64,000 bases of DNA from Sphingobacterium mizutaii (lineage in GTDB: Bacteria > Bacteroidota > Bacteroidia > Sphingobacteriales > Sphingobacteriaceae), in NCBI RefSeq assembly GCF_900187125.1, contig NZ_LT906468.1:2480001-2544000 (forward strand), read 5' to 3'. The notes under the pieces are model-generated. The model did no database searches. It worked only from the letters and a program-made list of their open reading frames with translations, and had not been told where the DNA came from. The stretch's first letter is position 1, and each line of letters starts with the position of its first letter. The position numbers were made by a program, and so were the translations under genes. Positions 41,485 through 51,318 of the stretch are shown piece by piece.

Positions 41485-42093
41485 TCAGGATTTAATATTT
41501 TCTAAATCAATTTGACTCAAATACAATTTGCGCAACTTCTGTTTCGCTCTTGTCAAATAAGTCCTGGACGTACTTTCTGGAATGCCCAGTTCCTTCCCTA
41601 TCTCCTCGTGCGAATAACCCTCAATCTCATACAAGTTGAAGATCGATCGCTGGATATCTGGCAATTGCTGGATTAAGGAAAGCATATCCTCATATTCCAA
41701 CTTGCTGCCATTATCTACCGAATAATGAATGGTATCACTACTGCTCAGGTCATCTAGCATATACATTTGCTTTCTCACCCTGAGTGCATCGATCGAAGTA
41801 TTCACGGCAATCCTTGCAATCCAAGACTTAAATGTCTTTTCCAGAACATTAGGATCCTCATGCAGTGAAAATGTCCCGATCTTATTGAAAGCTTTAACAA
41901 AACACTCATTGACCAACTCCTCAGCCTCCATTTCATGCTTCATATATCGGATCACGACCGCCATCACGTACCCATAGAATTTCTTGTACAGAAAGGATTT
42001 ACTCTTCTCAGAATTAGACATAGCACATTGCTCCAAAGCTGTCCTTAGATTCAATGCTGTACTGTTACTGAGATATTTCCTTAAAATTCCCAC
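41485..42093 (-). CDS. ECF-type RNA polymerase sigma factor
   Basis: A 202-residue sigma-70 family member with region 2 (SKSFLYKKFYGYVMAVVIRYMKHEMEAEELVNECFVKAF) and region 4 (LPDIQRSIFNLYEIEGYSHEEIGKELGIPESTSRTYLTRAKQKL). Regions 1.2 and 3 are absent, as in ECF sigmas. The 24 residues before the internal ATG at 42021 contain the start of region 2 (ALEQCAMSNS), so I take the GTG at 42093 as the start. It is followed by the putative anti-sigma/barrel protein, which would hold it inactive until an envelope signal. Confidence 0.9.
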   Translation of the reverse strand: MGILRKYLSNSTALNLRTALEQCAMSNSEKSKSFLYKKFYGYVMAVVIRYMKHEMEAEELVNECFVKAFNKIGTFSLHEDPNVLEKTFKSWIARIAVNTSIDALRVRKQMYMLDDLSSSDTIHYSVDNGSKLEYEDMLSLIQQLPDIQRSIFNLYEIEGYSHEEIGKELGIPESTSRTYLTRAKQKLRKLYLSQIDLENIKS

Positions 42094-42263
42094 CTATGTC
42101 TTCTCTAATCTTCTGTAATTAAAAAAACTATAGATGAAGCTAAGCTTTATTCATACAAATCCTGCTATAAATATTCTATATTAGGATAACGATATAAAAC
42201 AAATTCATGCTACAGTTGGTATAAAATAATGATAAAGGTCATTAATTCCTTGCCCATTATTTG

Positions 42264-42271
42264 GTAAATTT
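42264..42271 (+). promoter_or_regulatory. -7-like element for the UspA gene
   Basis: TAAATTTA, 22 nt upstream of the ATG at 42294. It deviates from TAnnTTTG at the last base. Confidence 0.3.
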
Positions 42272-42293
42272 AACAAACACAAAATTAACGACT

Positions 42294-43142
42294 ATGAGAG
42301 CCATATTATTTCCTACAGATTTTTCAGAAATTGCTAATAATGCGTTCCTCTATGCATTGCATATAGCCAAATCGATTGATGCCAAGATTTATGTGCTTTA
42401 CTCCTATTTAGAGCCAGTCCTTTCTGCAACACATGGCGGCCAACCGGAACTATTAGGTGAAGTCTATCAAACCATTGAGCTCAACCAATTCGAAGTCTAT
42501 AAAAAGAAAACCCAAAAGCTTCGTGATATAGCTGCCGAGATAGGTATGCAAGAAGTGGAATTGGTATTTCTCTTTGAAGAAGGCCCCGTCGCTTCCGTGG
42601 TAAAAAACATTGTAACTCGCGAAAAGATCCATTTAGTGGTAATGGGAACCCATGGCGAATCAGGTTTCCTATCCAAATTGATCGGAACCAATACCGTGAG
42701 TGTCATCAAGTCCATCCAAAACCCAGTGCTTGCGGTTCCACCGCATGCTAAATACCAAGGCATCAAACGAACTGTCTTCACTACCCTTTTCCGTGAAAAG
42801 GACAAATCTGCACTGAAAGAGATGTTGATCATGGCAAAAGCGGTAGATGCTAAGATCGAATGCTTGCATGTGTTGCATAACGATAAAGTAGCGGATGTCT
42901 TATTGCATAGCGAAGCATGGCAAAAGGAATTCCCGAATGAAAACATCAACTATGTCCTGCTCGATGAGGTTGAAAGTATAGAAAATACCATTGCAAATTA
43001 CATCCTTGAAAACAATATTGATATATTAGGCGTCGTTAAAAGAAATCGAAGCTTCTTTGATCGGCTATTCAATAGCAGCATTAGCAACAACCTTGCTCTG
43101 CATTCAAAGGTGCCGATTTTGGTTTTCCATGAAGAAAAATAA
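42294..43142 (+). CDS. tandem-domain universal stress protein
   Basis: A 282-residue protein with two UspA domains. The first has the ATP-binding pattern GTHGESGFLSKLIGTNTVSV. The second (KRTVFTTLFREKDKSALKEM to the end) lacks this glycine pattern (KRNRSFFDRLFNSSISNN), so only the first is likely to bind ATP. Such proteins accumulate under starvation and oxidative or redox stress; their biochemical job is not established. The frame opens upstream at 42261, but the ATG at 42294 (MRAILFPTDFSE) matches the family N-terminus. A small gene starts two bases after its stop. Confidence 0.9.
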   Translation: MRAILFPTDFSEIANNAFLYALHIAKSIDAKIYVLYSYLEPVLSATHGGQPELLGEVYQTIELNQFEVYKKKTQKLRDIAAEIGMQEVELVFLFEEGPVASVVKNIVTREKIHLVVMGTHGESGFLSKLIGTNTVSVIKSIQNPVLAVPPHAKYQGIKRTVFTTLFREKDKSALKEMLIMAKAVDAKIECLHVLHNDKVADVLLHSEAWQKEFPNENINYVLLDEVESIENTIANYILENNIDILGVVKRNRSFFDRLFNSSISNNLALHSKVPILVFHEEK

Positions 43143-43144
43143 TT

Positions 43145-43381
43145 ATGCAGCAGGTAATCAAAAAACTAGAATCTTTAAATCGTATCAACGATAAAGCAGA
43201 GAAATACACGGAAATAACAGATGAAAACTTTGTTGAACATGGCATTCTTTTCTTTATTCCATTAGAAAAATATGAAGTAAAGGTCTTAATTCCTGCTCCG
43301 CACCATAAAGCACTATTTCAAAATGGTACACCAACCTTCAAACAGGTTCTGAACCATAAAGAGGCGATGATGCTCAAATAA
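43145..43381 (+). CDS. small protein of unknown function in the UspA operon
   Basis: A 78-residue protein with a helical N-terminal half rich in lysine and glutamate (KKLESLNRINDKAEKY) and a C-terminal beta-type stretch (ILFFIPLEKYEVKVLIPAPH). It begins two bases after the UspA stop codon, which argues strongly that it is translated with it. I do not recognise a family. It has no signal peptide or membrane helix. The next feature is a terminator. Confidence 0.7.
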   Translation: MQQVIKKLESLNRINDKAEKYTEITDENFVEHGILFFIPLEKYEVKVLIPAPHHKALFQNGTPTFKQVLNHKEAMMLK

Positions 43382-43394
43382 AAAGATTAAAACA

Positions 43395-43426
43395 AAAAAG
43401 AGGATATCAAATGATATCCTCTTTTT
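43395..43426. terminator. bidirectional terminator
   Basis: AAAAAGAGGATATCA/TGATATCCTCTTTTT, a nearly perfect palindrome with A- and T-runs at both ends. It ends the UspA operon on the plus strand and the tRNA-Thr transcript on the minus strand, two bases beyond the tRNA. Confidence 0.85.
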
Positions 43427-43427
43427 G

Positions 43428-43500
<73 letters not shown>

Positions 43501-43519
43501 ATTTTCCTTGAAAGCGATG

Positions 43520-43550
43520 CAAAGATGTAAACTTCAGACCACTTTTACAA
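43520..43550 (-). promoter_or_regulatory. promoter of the tRNA-Thr gene
   Basis: TTG (43548-43550), 20-nt spacer, CATCTTTG (43520-43527) on the minus strand, one base from TAnnTTTG. Transcription would begin a few bases before the tRNA 5' end. Confidence 0.5.
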
Positions 43551-43745
43551 GCGTTTTGATTTCATCCATCTAAACAAAAACACTAACTAAATGATCTACA
43601 AGGCATTATTTTTCTTAATTTCAATTACATCATGTCTTTTTGACATGTATTATTATTTATAACTGTCAAAATTACAGCAAAATAACTAAAAACACTGTAG
43701 GCATTCCTTTTGTTAATCTCATAATACAAATAGCTAAACTATCAT

Positions 43746-46346
43746 ATGAACTTTAACAACTTTACTATTAAAGCCCAAGAGGCAATACAAAAAGCTTCCG
43801 AAATTGCATCTGGCCATCAGCAACAAGCGATTGAGCCAGCGCATATCATGAAAGCTTTGTTATCGGTAGATGAGAATGTCATTTCTCATTTACTCAAGAA
43901 ATTAAACGTCAATATCAGCTACTTAAGCCAGGAAGTCGATAAACTAATCGAATCCTACCCTAAGGTAAGCGGAAGTAATGTATACCTGAGCAACAGTGCC
44001 ACTGCTGTTTTACAGAAAGCACAAAGCTTCTTGAAAGAATTCAATGATGAATTCGTATCCATCGAGCATATCTTATTGGGATTATTGCTATCTGGCGATA
44101 AAGTATCCAGCCTATTGAAGGATCAAGGTGTAACTGAAAAAGACCTGAAAACTGCGATCAAAGAATTGAGAGGAAATTCAAGGGTAACGGATCAGAACGC
44201 CGAAGCAACCTATAATGCCTTGAACAAATACGCTAGGAACTTAAATGAATACGCTGAATCCGGTAAACTCGACCCTGTCATTGGTCGAGATGAGGAAATC
44301 AGACGGGTGATGCAGATCCTATCGCGTAGAACAAAGAATAACCCTATCCTAGTAGGTGAACCAGGGGTTGGTAAAACAGCCATTGCAGAAGGTATTGCAT
44401 ATCGAATCATTAAAGGTGATGCCCCTGAGAATCTGAAGACAAAGACCGTGTTCTCCTTGGATATGGGCGCTTTGGTTGCCGGAGCAAAATATAAAGGTGA
44501 ATTCGAAGAACGCTTAAAAGCTGTGGTTAAGGAAGTATCAGACAGCGATGGTGAAATCATCCTATTCATTGATGAAATCCATACCCTAGTTGGTGCTGGT
44601 GGTGGTGAAGGCGCAATGGACGCTGCCAATATCCTAAAACCTGCCCTAGCTCGTGGTGAACTGAGAACAATCGGTGCTACTACCTTGAACGAATACCAAA
44701 AGTATTTCGAAAAGGACAAGGCATTGGAGCGTAGGTTCCAAAAAGTAATGGTAGAAGAACCAGATACCCAAGATGCGATTTCAATCCTTCGCGGTATCAA
44801 GGAACGCTACGAGACCCACCATAAAGTAAGGATCCTGGATGAGGCCATCATTTCGGCTGTAGAACTTTCACAAAGGTACATTACAGACCGTTTCTTACCA
44901 GACAAGGCCATTGACCTAGTCGACGAGGCTGCGTCGAAACTAAGGCTTGAAATGGACTCTGTTCCAGTAGTAGTCGATGAACTTGAACGTCGCATCATGC
45001 AATTGGAAATCGAAAGAGAAGCGATCAAACGGGAGAAAGACGAGAAGAAAATCTCCGAACTCTCTGAAACCATCGCAAACCTTTCCAATGAAAGGGACTC
45101 CCTAAGAGCAAAATGGCAATCTGAAAAGACTTTGGTAGACCAAGTCAATGCCGAAGCCCAAAACATAGAAAACTACAAACTGGAAGCTGAACAAGCTGAA
45201 CGTGCTGGTGATTATGGCAAGGTTGCTGAATTAAGATACGGAAAAATCAAGGAAGCACAAGACAAGGTGGATGCTTTGAAAAAAGAGCTTTCTGAAAAAC
45301 AAGATAGCAGCCGGATGCTGAAAGAAGAAGTTACGTCTGAAGATATTGCTGATGTCGTTTCTAAATGGACCGGTATCCCAGTTAGCAAAATGATCCAATC
45401 CGAAAGGGAAAAATTATTGAACCTTGAGGAAGAATTACATAAGCGCGTTGCAGGACAAGATGAGGCCATTGAAGCTATTGCTGATGCCATCCGTAGGTCT
45501 AGAGCTGGCTTAAGTGACGCTAAGCGCCCAATCGGTTCCTTTATTTTCTTAGGTACTACTGGGGTCGGTAAAACCGAACTGGCAAAAGCCTTGGCTGAAT
45601 ATCTATTTGATGACGAGCAGGCGATGATCCGAATCGATATGTCGGAATACCAAGAAAGACATGCCGTATCTCGTTTGATCGGTGCGCCTCCGGGATACGT
45701 AGGTTATGATGAAGGTGGACAATTAACAGAAGCTGTCCGTCGTAGACCTTATTCAGTGGTACTCTTAGACGAAATCGAAAAGGCCCATCCTGATGTATTC
45801 AATATCCTGTTACAGGTATTGGATGATGGTCACTTGACTGATAATAAGGGTCGTGTGGTAAACTTTAAGAACACCATCATTATCATGACTTCCAACACTG
45901 GATCTCATATCATCCAAGAAAATTTCTCTAAATTGAATGATGAGAACAGAGAAGAAGTGGTTGCAAAAACCAAGGATGAAGTCTTGGATCTATTACAAAA
46001 ATCCATCCGTCCGGAGTTCTTGAACCGTATTGATGAGGTGATCATGTTTACTCCGCTTTCCAGAACTGAAATTGGAGATATCGTTAGGATGCAATTTAAC
46101 AGAGTTGAAAAACAACTTGCTGAACAAAACATCTTCCTAACAGCCTCCGACGAAGCTTTAGATTGGTTAGCCCAGTTAGGATACGATCCTGTTTATGGTG
46201 CAAGACCATTAAAACGTGTCATCCAAAAAAGAATCCTGAACGAACTCTCCAAAGAGATCCTTTCCGGAAAAATATCCAGAGATTCCGTAATCGAACTCGA
46301 CGCCTTTGATGGAAAATTCGTCTTCCTCAATAAGGACCAGGAATAA
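43746..46346 (+). CDS. clpB: ATP-dependent disaggregase ClpB
   Basis: Hexameric AAA+ chaperone that works with DnaK to pull proteins out of aggregates. 866 residues: N-terminal Clp repeats (1-145), first ATPase with GEPGVGKT (204-211), a long coiled-coil middle domain (about 400-530) that separates ClpB from ClpA and ClpC, and a second ATPase with GTTGVGKT (603-610). I see no CIRCE or CtsR box upstream, and no convincing sigma element. The region 43501-43745 contains only the hairpin CATGTC/GACATG at 43631-43647. Confidence 0.97.
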   Translation: MNFNNFTIKAQEAIQKASEIASGHQQQAIEPAHIMKALLSVDENVISHLLKKLNVNISYLSQEVDKLIESYPKVSGSNVYLSNSATAVLQKAQSFLKEFNDEFVSIEHILLGLLLSGDKVSSLLKDQGVTEKDLKTAIKELRGNSRVTDQNAEATYNALNKYARNLNEYAESGKLDPVIGRDEEIRRVMQILSRRTKNNPILVGEPGVGKTAIAEGIAYRIIKGDAPENLKTKTVFSLDMGALVAGAKYKGEFEERLKAVVKEVSDSDGEIILFIDEIHTLVGAGGGEGAMDAANILKPALARGELRTIGATTLNEYQKYFEKDKALERRFQKVMVEEPDTQDAISILRGIKERYETHHKVRILDEAIISAVELSQRYITDRFLPDKAIDLVDEAASKLRLEMDSVPVVVDELERRIMQLEIEREAIKREKDEKKISELSETIANLSNERDSLRAKWQSEKTLVDQVNAEAQNIENYKLEAEQAERAGDYGKVAELRYGKIKEAQDKVDALKKELSEKQDSSRMLKEEVTSEDIADVVSKWTGIPVSKMIQSEREKLLNLEEELHKRVAGQDEAIEAIADAIRRSRAGLSDAKRPIGSFIFLGTTGVGKTELAKALAEYLFDDEQAMIRIDMSEYQERHAVSRLIGAPPGYVGYDEGGQLTEAVRRRPYSVVLLDEIEKAHPDVFNILLQVLDDGHLTDNKGRVVNFKNTIIIMTSNTGSHIIQENFSKLNDENREEVVAKTKDEVLDLLQKSIRPEFLNRIDEVIMFTPLSRTEIGDIVRMQFNRVEKQLAEQNIFLTASDEALDWLAQLGYDPVYGARPLKRVIQKRILNELSKEILSGKISRDSVIELDAFDGKFVFLNKDQE

Positions 46347-46350
46347 ATAA

Positions 46351-46392
46351 AAAAGAACTCCTGAGCTTATTTAGCTCAGGATTTCTTTTTTT
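46351..46392 (+). terminator. terminator of clpB
   Basis: Stem CCTGAGCT/AGCTCAGG (46360-46367 with 46373-46380) with A-run before and TTTCTTTTTTTT after, directly behind the clpB stop. Confidence 0.9.
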
Positions 46393-46398
46393 TATTTA

Positions 46399-46484
46399 GA
46401 TGTGAGATGTGAGATATGAGTATTGAGATATTAAACGTACTACAAATTAGATGTGAGATATGAGATATGAGTATTGAGATATCA
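46399..46484 (+). repeat. heptamer arrays behind clpB
   Basis: Two near-identical runs: GATGTGA GATGTGA GATATGA GTATTGA GATATTA from 46399, and GATGTGA GATATGA GATATGA GTATTGA GATATCA from 46450. The same heptamers form the array behind the TauE-family gene at 7401-7435. Confidence 0.9.
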
Positions 46485-46540
46485 AATTTACCACCACTTC
46501 TACATCTCTTGTTTAATGACTAAAAACATTCAACCATCAA

Positions 46541-46634
46541 ATGTCTTATATCTATTGTCTGATGTCTGATGTCTGATGTCTAAATATATAAAACCCTTTC
46601 TATCTCAAATCTCAAATCTCACATCTCATATCTC
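46541..46634 (-). repeat. inverted heptamer arrays behind lysA
   Basis: ATGTCTT ATATCTA TTGTCTG ATGTCTG ATGTCTG ATGTCTA (46541-46582), then CTATCTC AAATCTC AAATCTC ACATCTC ATATCTC (46600-46634). The second block is the reverse complement of the GATGTGA type and contains the stop codon and last codons of lysA, so the repeat has been inserted at, or expanded from, the 3' end of that gene. Confidence 0.85.
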
Positions 46635-47792
46635 TCCCGAAAACACAAACCTAATTTCATCTCTAAGGTTATATTTCGAAGCCATAACTTCTCCATAGGC
46701 ACCTGCGGTACGGATTGCGATTAGATCGCCGCGTTCGGATACAGGAAGGGTCACTTCTTTTCCGAAACAATCCGAGCTCTCACAGATTGGTCCAACCACA
46801 TCATAGTTCAATTTTTCAGTACTGTTATTGTTGCTGCCTAATTTTTCAATTTTATGGAAGGCTTGGTATAATGCTGGACGCATTAATTCAGTCATACCGG
46901 CATCTAGGATCAGGAAGTTTTTCTTTACGCCACTTTTGGTATAAAGTACCCTACTCACCAATGTTCCGGATTGAGCCACTAGGGCACGCCCTAACTCAAA
47001 ATGCACTTCCTGCTGCGGAGTTCTTTCCAAGAACTTGTCGAAAACATCAAAATAAGCCTCAAAGTCTGCAAAAGGATGTGCATCGGGTTCATGGTAATCA
47101 ACACCTAAGCCACCACCAACGTTCAATACCTTGATCATGGTTCCGCGTTCCTCAAACCAATTCTTCCACTCATTGACCTTCACACAAAGGCTTTTGAAAA
47201 CATTGATATCCGTGATTTGCGAGCCAACATGGAAATGCAAGCCCAATAAATCCAGGTGGTCACATTCCCTAAGGACTGAAGCAGCTTTCTCCAACTCCGA
47301 ATTGGGCACTCCAAATTTATTTTCATCTAAACCAGTCGTAATGTAATGGTGCGTATGTGCATCTACATTCGGATTGATGCGCAATGAAACTTGAGCTTTC
47401 ACGTTCTGTTTAGCCGCCAATTCATTGATCACCAATAACTCCTGGATAGATTCTACATTAAAAGCGAAAATATTATGGCTTAAGGCCAGATTGATCTCCT
47501 TATCAGATTTTCCAACACCCGCAAAGGTGATCTGATTTGCTGGAAAACCAGAATCAATTGATTTTTGAACCTCATTTCCACTTACACAATCAGCACCAAA
47601 GCCTTTCGATTGGATCAAACCCAAAATCCTATCATTAAAATTTGCTTTTAGCGCATAATGAACATGGAATCCTCTTTTATCAGCTGCAGCCTTAGCCTTG
47701 TCCAATGTCTCATTCAACAAGTCCAGGTCATAGTAATAAAACGGAGTTTCATATTCTTTTAAACGTCCTAAATCAATTTGATTAATGTTCAT
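46626..47792 (-). CDS. lysA: diaminopimelate decarboxylase
   Basis: The PLP enzyme that decarboxylates meso-diaminopimelate to L-lysine. 388 residues with the PLP lysine in HYALKANFND (Lys49), HFHVGSQI and GGGLGVDY in the barrel and CESSDCFG in the C-terminal beta domain, where the cysteine completes the active site across the dimer. It follows lysC by five bases and forms the operon with it. Its final codons are made of heptamer repeat units. Confidence 0.96.
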   Translation of the reverse strand: MNINQIDLGRLKEYETPFYYYDLDLLNETLDKAKAAADKRGFHVHYALKANFNDRILGLIQSKGFGADCVSGNEVQKSIDSGFPANQITFAGVGKSDKEINLALSHNIFAFNVESIQELLVINELAAKQNVKAQVSLRINPNVDAHTHHYITTGLDENKFGVPNSELEKAASVLRECDHLDLLGLHFHVGSQITDINVFKSLCVKVNEWKNWFEERGTMIKVLNVGGGLGVDYHEPDAHPFADFEAYFDVFDKFLERTPQQEVHFELGRALVAQSGTLVSRVLYTKSGVKKNFLILDAGMTELMRPALYQAFHKIEKLGSNNNSTEKLNYDVVGPICESSDCFGKEVTLPVSERGDLIAIRTAGAYGEVMASKYNLRDEIRFVFSGEI

Positions 47793-47797
47793 TCTCT

Positions 47798-49111
47798 TTA
47801 AAAAATTCTATTATGTAACGACCTCAATGCTTCTACTTTGTGCTCAGAATCCAATAAGATGGAGACATTATAGTCTGAACCACCATAGGAAACCATACGC
47901 AATGGCAAATGCTTCACTGCATCCAATACACGAGCAGCATAGCCATGGGTATTTGCGCCAAAATCTCCAACCACACAAATGATCGTTTGGTTTCTATCTA
48001 CACTAACTTTTCCGAAATCTTCAACCTCGCGGATGATATCCTCCAAATTTTTGGTCTCATCAATGGTCAAAGATACCGCCACTTCCGAAGTAGTAATCAT
48101 ATCGATCGGCGTTTTATAGCGCTCAAAAATTTCAAAGATTTTCCTTAGGAAACCATAAGCCAACAACATTCTGGAAGAATGAATATGGATTGCGGTAATA
48201 TCATCTTTTGCTGCAACAGCACGGATCGATCCCTTTTGTCCACCATTTTTAGAAATTAAGGTTCCAAAAGCTTTCGGATCCAAGGTATTCAACAAACGAA
48301 CCGGTACATTGTATCGCTGTGCTGGGAATACACTCTGTGGGTGCAAGATCTTAGCACCAAAATAAGCTAACTCTGCAGCCTCATCAAAGCTCAACTCGGC
48401 AATCGGCGTTGTGCCTTTTACAATCCTTGGATCATTGTTATGCATACCATCAATATCAGTCCAGATCTGGATTTCATCCGCTTGGATAGCGGCACCGATC
48501 AAGGATGCCGTATAATCCGAACCACCACGACGTAAATTGTCTATTTCGCCAAATGAATTTCTACAGATATATCCTTGTGTGATAAACAAACTATTATCTG
48601 GATAATCAGCCAAGATCGCTTCCAATTTTTCCTTAATAAAAGGAACCATAGGCTCATTGTCCTCATCGATTTTCATAAAATCAAGAGCCGGAAGCAATAC
48701 CGATTTAATACCTTTTTCACTCAGGTACAGATGCCATAAAGTAGTGGACATCAATTCTCCTTGCGCTAAGATGATCTTTTCTTCCGTTGGAGTGAATAAA
48801 TCGTTCGACAAAGACGCAATTAAGTTAAAATGATAATCTATCAATTCCTTACCCTGCTTATATCCGTTCTCAGTGCTGAAGAGTTCCTTGATTAAAGCTT
48901 CGTACTTGTTCTTGTGTTCCTTGATCAATTCCTTGGCCTCGTCCTTCTTACCATTCAAGTAAGCTTTAGAGATTTCTACCAATGCATTTGTCGTTCCAGC
49001 CACTGCTGAAAGCACCACAATCTGACGCTCTGCGGGATTAACGATATCCAATAAACTCTGGATACGTTCAGCACTCCCTACGGATGTTCCACCGAATTTT
49101 AGAATTTTCAT
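47798..49111 (-). CDS. lysC: aspartate kinase
   Basis: Phosphorylates aspartate, the entry step to lysine, threonine and methionine. 437 residues with KFGGTSVG at the N-terminus (5-12), the catalytic GGSDYTASLIGA and two C-terminal ACT domains (KDDITAIHIHSS and QTIICVVGDFG) that usually bind lysine for feedback inhibition. It is monofunctional, without homoserine dehydrogenase. The frame extends to 49207, but that segment overlaps the serA terminator, so MKILKFGG at 49111 is the start. There is no sign of a lysine riboswitch in the 60-nt leader. Confidence 0.95.
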   Translation of the reverse strand: MKILKFGGTSVGSAERIQSLLDIVNPAERQIVVLSAVAGTTNALVEISKAYLNGKKDEAKELIKEHKNKYEALIKELFSTENGYKQGKELIDYHFNLIASLSNDLFTPTEEKIILAQGELMSTTLWHLYLSEKGIKSVLLPALDFMKIDEDNEPMVPFIKEKLEAILADYPDNSLFITQGYICRNSFGEIDNLRRGGSDYTASLIGAAIQADEIQIWTDIDGMHNNDPRIVKGTTPIAELSFDEAAELAYFGAKILHPQSVFPAQRYNVPVRLLNTLDPKAFGTLISKNGGQKGSIRAVAAKDDITAIHIHSSRMLLAYGFLRKIFEIFERYKTPIDMITTSEVAVSLTIDETKNLEDIIREVEDFGKVSVDRNQTIICVVGDFGANTHGYAARVLDAVKHLPLRMVSYGGSDYNVSILLDSEHKVEALRSLHNRIF

Positions 49112-49171
49112 ATCTATTTTTAAACTATTTATTTTACGAGGGTGTGAATATAAGTCTTTTAACAAAAAAAA

Positions 49172-49205
49172 GCGGCACAAATGCAAATAAAAGCTTTTGT
49201 GCCGC
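49172..49205 (-). terminator. terminator of the serC-serA operon
   Basis: Perfect 10-bp stem GCGGCACAAA/TTTGTGCCGC followed on the minus strand by eight T. It separates serA from lysC. Confidence 0.9.
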
Positions 49206-49226
49206 ATATAATTTTATGCGGAAGAA

Positions 49227-50174
49227 CTACTTCTTCAAGTTATCGATCAATAACTGGGCAAGCTCTTCTCCGATTCGTTCTTGCGCCTCATTGGTAGCAG
49301 CACCAATATGAGGAGTCAATGAAATCCTTGGATGATTCAAAATCTCTGCTCTTGGAGTTGGCTCATTATCAAACACGTCCAAAGCAGCAAAACCTACTTT
49401 TCCAGAATTCAATGCTTCTACCAAAGCTAGCTCTTCAATAACACCTCCTCTGGAAGCATTTACCAAACCTACACCATCTTTCAATAATGCAAATTCTTCT
49501 TTACCGATTACAGGCTTATCTGTAAAAGGAACGTGAAGAGAAATAAAGTCTGATTTTTGGAAGATAGTATCAATGTTCACTTGCTCTACAGGAACATTCA
49601 CACTAACATCTCCAGCGAAGTCTAAAGTCAAAGAATTTGGTCCTTCAAATAGATCTGAATAGATAACTGTCATTCCCAAACCTAATCCGATCTTAGCTGT
49701 CTCGCGACCGATACGACCAAATCCAACTACGCCTAATACTTTTCCTTTCAATTCAGAACCTGCAGCATAGGCTTTTTTCAATCCAGCAAAATTACTGTTT
49801 CCTTCTACAGGCATCTTACGGTTAGAATCATACAAGAATCTAACCCCATTCAATAGATGCGCGAAAACCAATTCAGCAACTGAATGTGAAGAAGCCGCAG
49901 GCGTATTGACTACAGCGATACCTTTTGAGCGTGCATAGTCCACATCAATATTATCCATGCCGACTCCACCCCTACCAATAACCTTGATATTTGGGCAAGC
50001 ATCGATCAAGGGTTGACGTAATTTCGTTGCACTACGTACCGTAACTGCATCGTATTCGTTCAATCTATTTATCAATTCATCTTGAGGAATATGGTTTGTA
50101 TCCACTACAAAGCCCGCATCCTCTAATATTTTTTTACCGATAGGATCAATCCCATCGTTAGCTAAAATTTTCAT
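49227..50174 (-). CDS. serA: D-3-phosphoglycerate dehydrogenase
   Basis: Oxidises 3-phosphoglycerate to 3-phosphohydroxypyruvate, the first step of serine synthesis. A 315-residue D-2-hydroxyacid dehydrogenase: NAD motif GFGRIG (151-156), HVPFTDK, NASRGGVIEE with the substrate arginine, and HIGAAT with catalytic His289. The ACT and allosteric domains found in the long SerA forms are missing, so serine feedback is not expected. It is paired with serC (gap 5 nt), which supports the specific name over other family members. Confidence 0.9.
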   Translation of the reverse strand: MKILANDGIDPIGKKILEDAGFVVDTNHIPQDELINRLNEYDAVTVRSATKLRQPLIDACPNIKVIGRGGVGMDNIDVDYARSKGIAVVNTPAASSHSVAELVFAHLLNGVRFLYDSNRKMPVEGNSNFAGLKKAYAAGSELKGKVLGVVGFGRIGRETAKIGLGLGMTVIYSDLFEGPNSLTLDFAGDVSVNVPVEQVNIDTIFQKSDFISLHVPFTDKPVIGKEEFALLKDGVGLVNASRGGVIEELALVEALNSGKVGFAALDVFDNEPTPRAEILNHPRISLTPHIGAATNEAQERIGEELAQLLIDNLKK

Positions 50175-50179
50175 AGTAA

Positions 50180-51247
50180 TTATTTCTTCTTTTCTTCAAA
50201 CTCTCTCATCGTATCCACTAATGCATTGATAGAGCTAATGCTCAATGCATTATAGATTGATGCTCTAAATCCACCTACTGAACGGTGACCTTTGATACCG
50301 ATCAAGTTGCGCTCTTTAGCTAATGCCAAGAATTCAGCTTCTAATTCAGGGGTATCCATCACGAAAGTAACGTTCATTCTAGAGCGATCTTCCACGGCTG
50401 CGGTTCCTTTGAAGAATGGGTTGCGGTCAATCTCATCGTATAAAGTACGTGCCTTGATGATATTCTCTTGTTCAATAACCGAAATTCCACCTTTAGCTTT
50501 CAACCAACGAAGGTTCAACATCGATACATAGATGGAGAATACTGGCGGTGTATTGTACATAGAACCAGCTTTTGCATGCGCTTCATAATCAAAGATCGTA
50601 GGAATGGTACGTCCAGACTTAGCAAACAGATCATCTTTGATGATCACTAGGGTAACCCCTGCAGGACCCATATTTTTCTGGGCACCAGCATAGATCAAAC
50701 CAAATTCAGACACATTGATCGTTCTACTCAAAATATCTGATGACATATCCACTACGGTCGTAACGGAAGTGTTAGGTTTTTCAAATACTTCAGTTCCGTA
50801 GATGGTATTATTTGAAGTGTAATGGAAATATGCAGCATCCGATGGAACCACAAAATCCTTTGGAATATATGTGTAATTTTTGTCACTCGATGAAGCAACA
50901 ATCTCAACTTGTCCTACCTTTTTAGCTTCTTTGGCAGCTTTCGTTGCCCAAACACCGGTATCCAAGTAAGAAGCCTTCCCATTTTCAGGCAATAGGTTCA
51001 TCGGAACCATGGCAAATTGCTGGCTAGCACCACCTTGAAGGAATAAAATGGAGTATCCAGCTGGTACTTCTAATAGTTCACGGACCAATTTCTCAGTCTC
51101 AATTACTACTTCCTCAAACTCTTTGGAACGGTGCGAAATTTCCAAGATTGATAAACCTGTACCATTAAAATCTATTACCGCTCTTGAAGCTTCTTCAAAA
51201 ACCTCTTTTGGTAAAATACATGGGCCTGCACCGAAATTATGTTTCAT
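50180..51247 (-). CDS. serC: phosphoserine aminotransferase
   Basis: PLP aminotransferase that converts phosphohydroxypyruvate and glutamate to phosphoserine and 2-oxoglutarate. 355 residues; PLP lysine in GAQKNMGP (Lys191), the start MKHNFGAGPCILP is typical, and QGGASQQFAMVPMN is the phosphate loop. First gene of the serC-serA operon. Confidence 0.96.
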   Translation of the reverse strand: MKHNFGAGPCILPKEVFEEASRAVIDFNGTGLSILEISHRSKEFEEVVIETEKLVRELLEVPAGYSILFLQGGASQQFAMVPMNLLPENGKASYLDTGVWATKAAKEAKKVGQVEIVASSSDKNYTYIPKDFVVPSDAAYFHYTSNNTIYGTEVFEKPNTSVTTVVDMSSDILSRTINVSEFGLIYAGAQKNMGPAGVTLVIIKDDLFAKSGRTIPTIFDYEAHAKAGSMYNTPPVFSIYVSMLNLRWLKAKGGISVIEQENIIKARTLYDEIDRNPFFKGTAAVEDRSRMNVTFVMDTPELEAEFLALAKERNLIGIKGHRSVGGFRASIYNALSISSINALVDTMREFEEKKK

Positions 51248-51318
51248 TAGACTTGTATAATTTGTTAAAAATTAGGAGGTTAACGATTAAACAATCGTTT
51301 GACCTTAATTTGAATGCC

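Noticed and set aside
43501..43745. CIRCE or CtsR operator for clpB
   Set aside because: Only one short hairpin (CATGTC/GACATG) is present. It does not match CIRCE or the CtsR heptad.
44210..45490. Long antisense open frames inside clpB
   Set aside because: They are typical frame shadows of a GC-structured coding sequence; the clpB frame has complete Walker motifs.
49112..49171. Lysine riboswitch ahead of lysC
   Set aside because: The 60-nt gap is too short and holds no suitable paired structure; the strong hairpin beyond it is the serA terminator.
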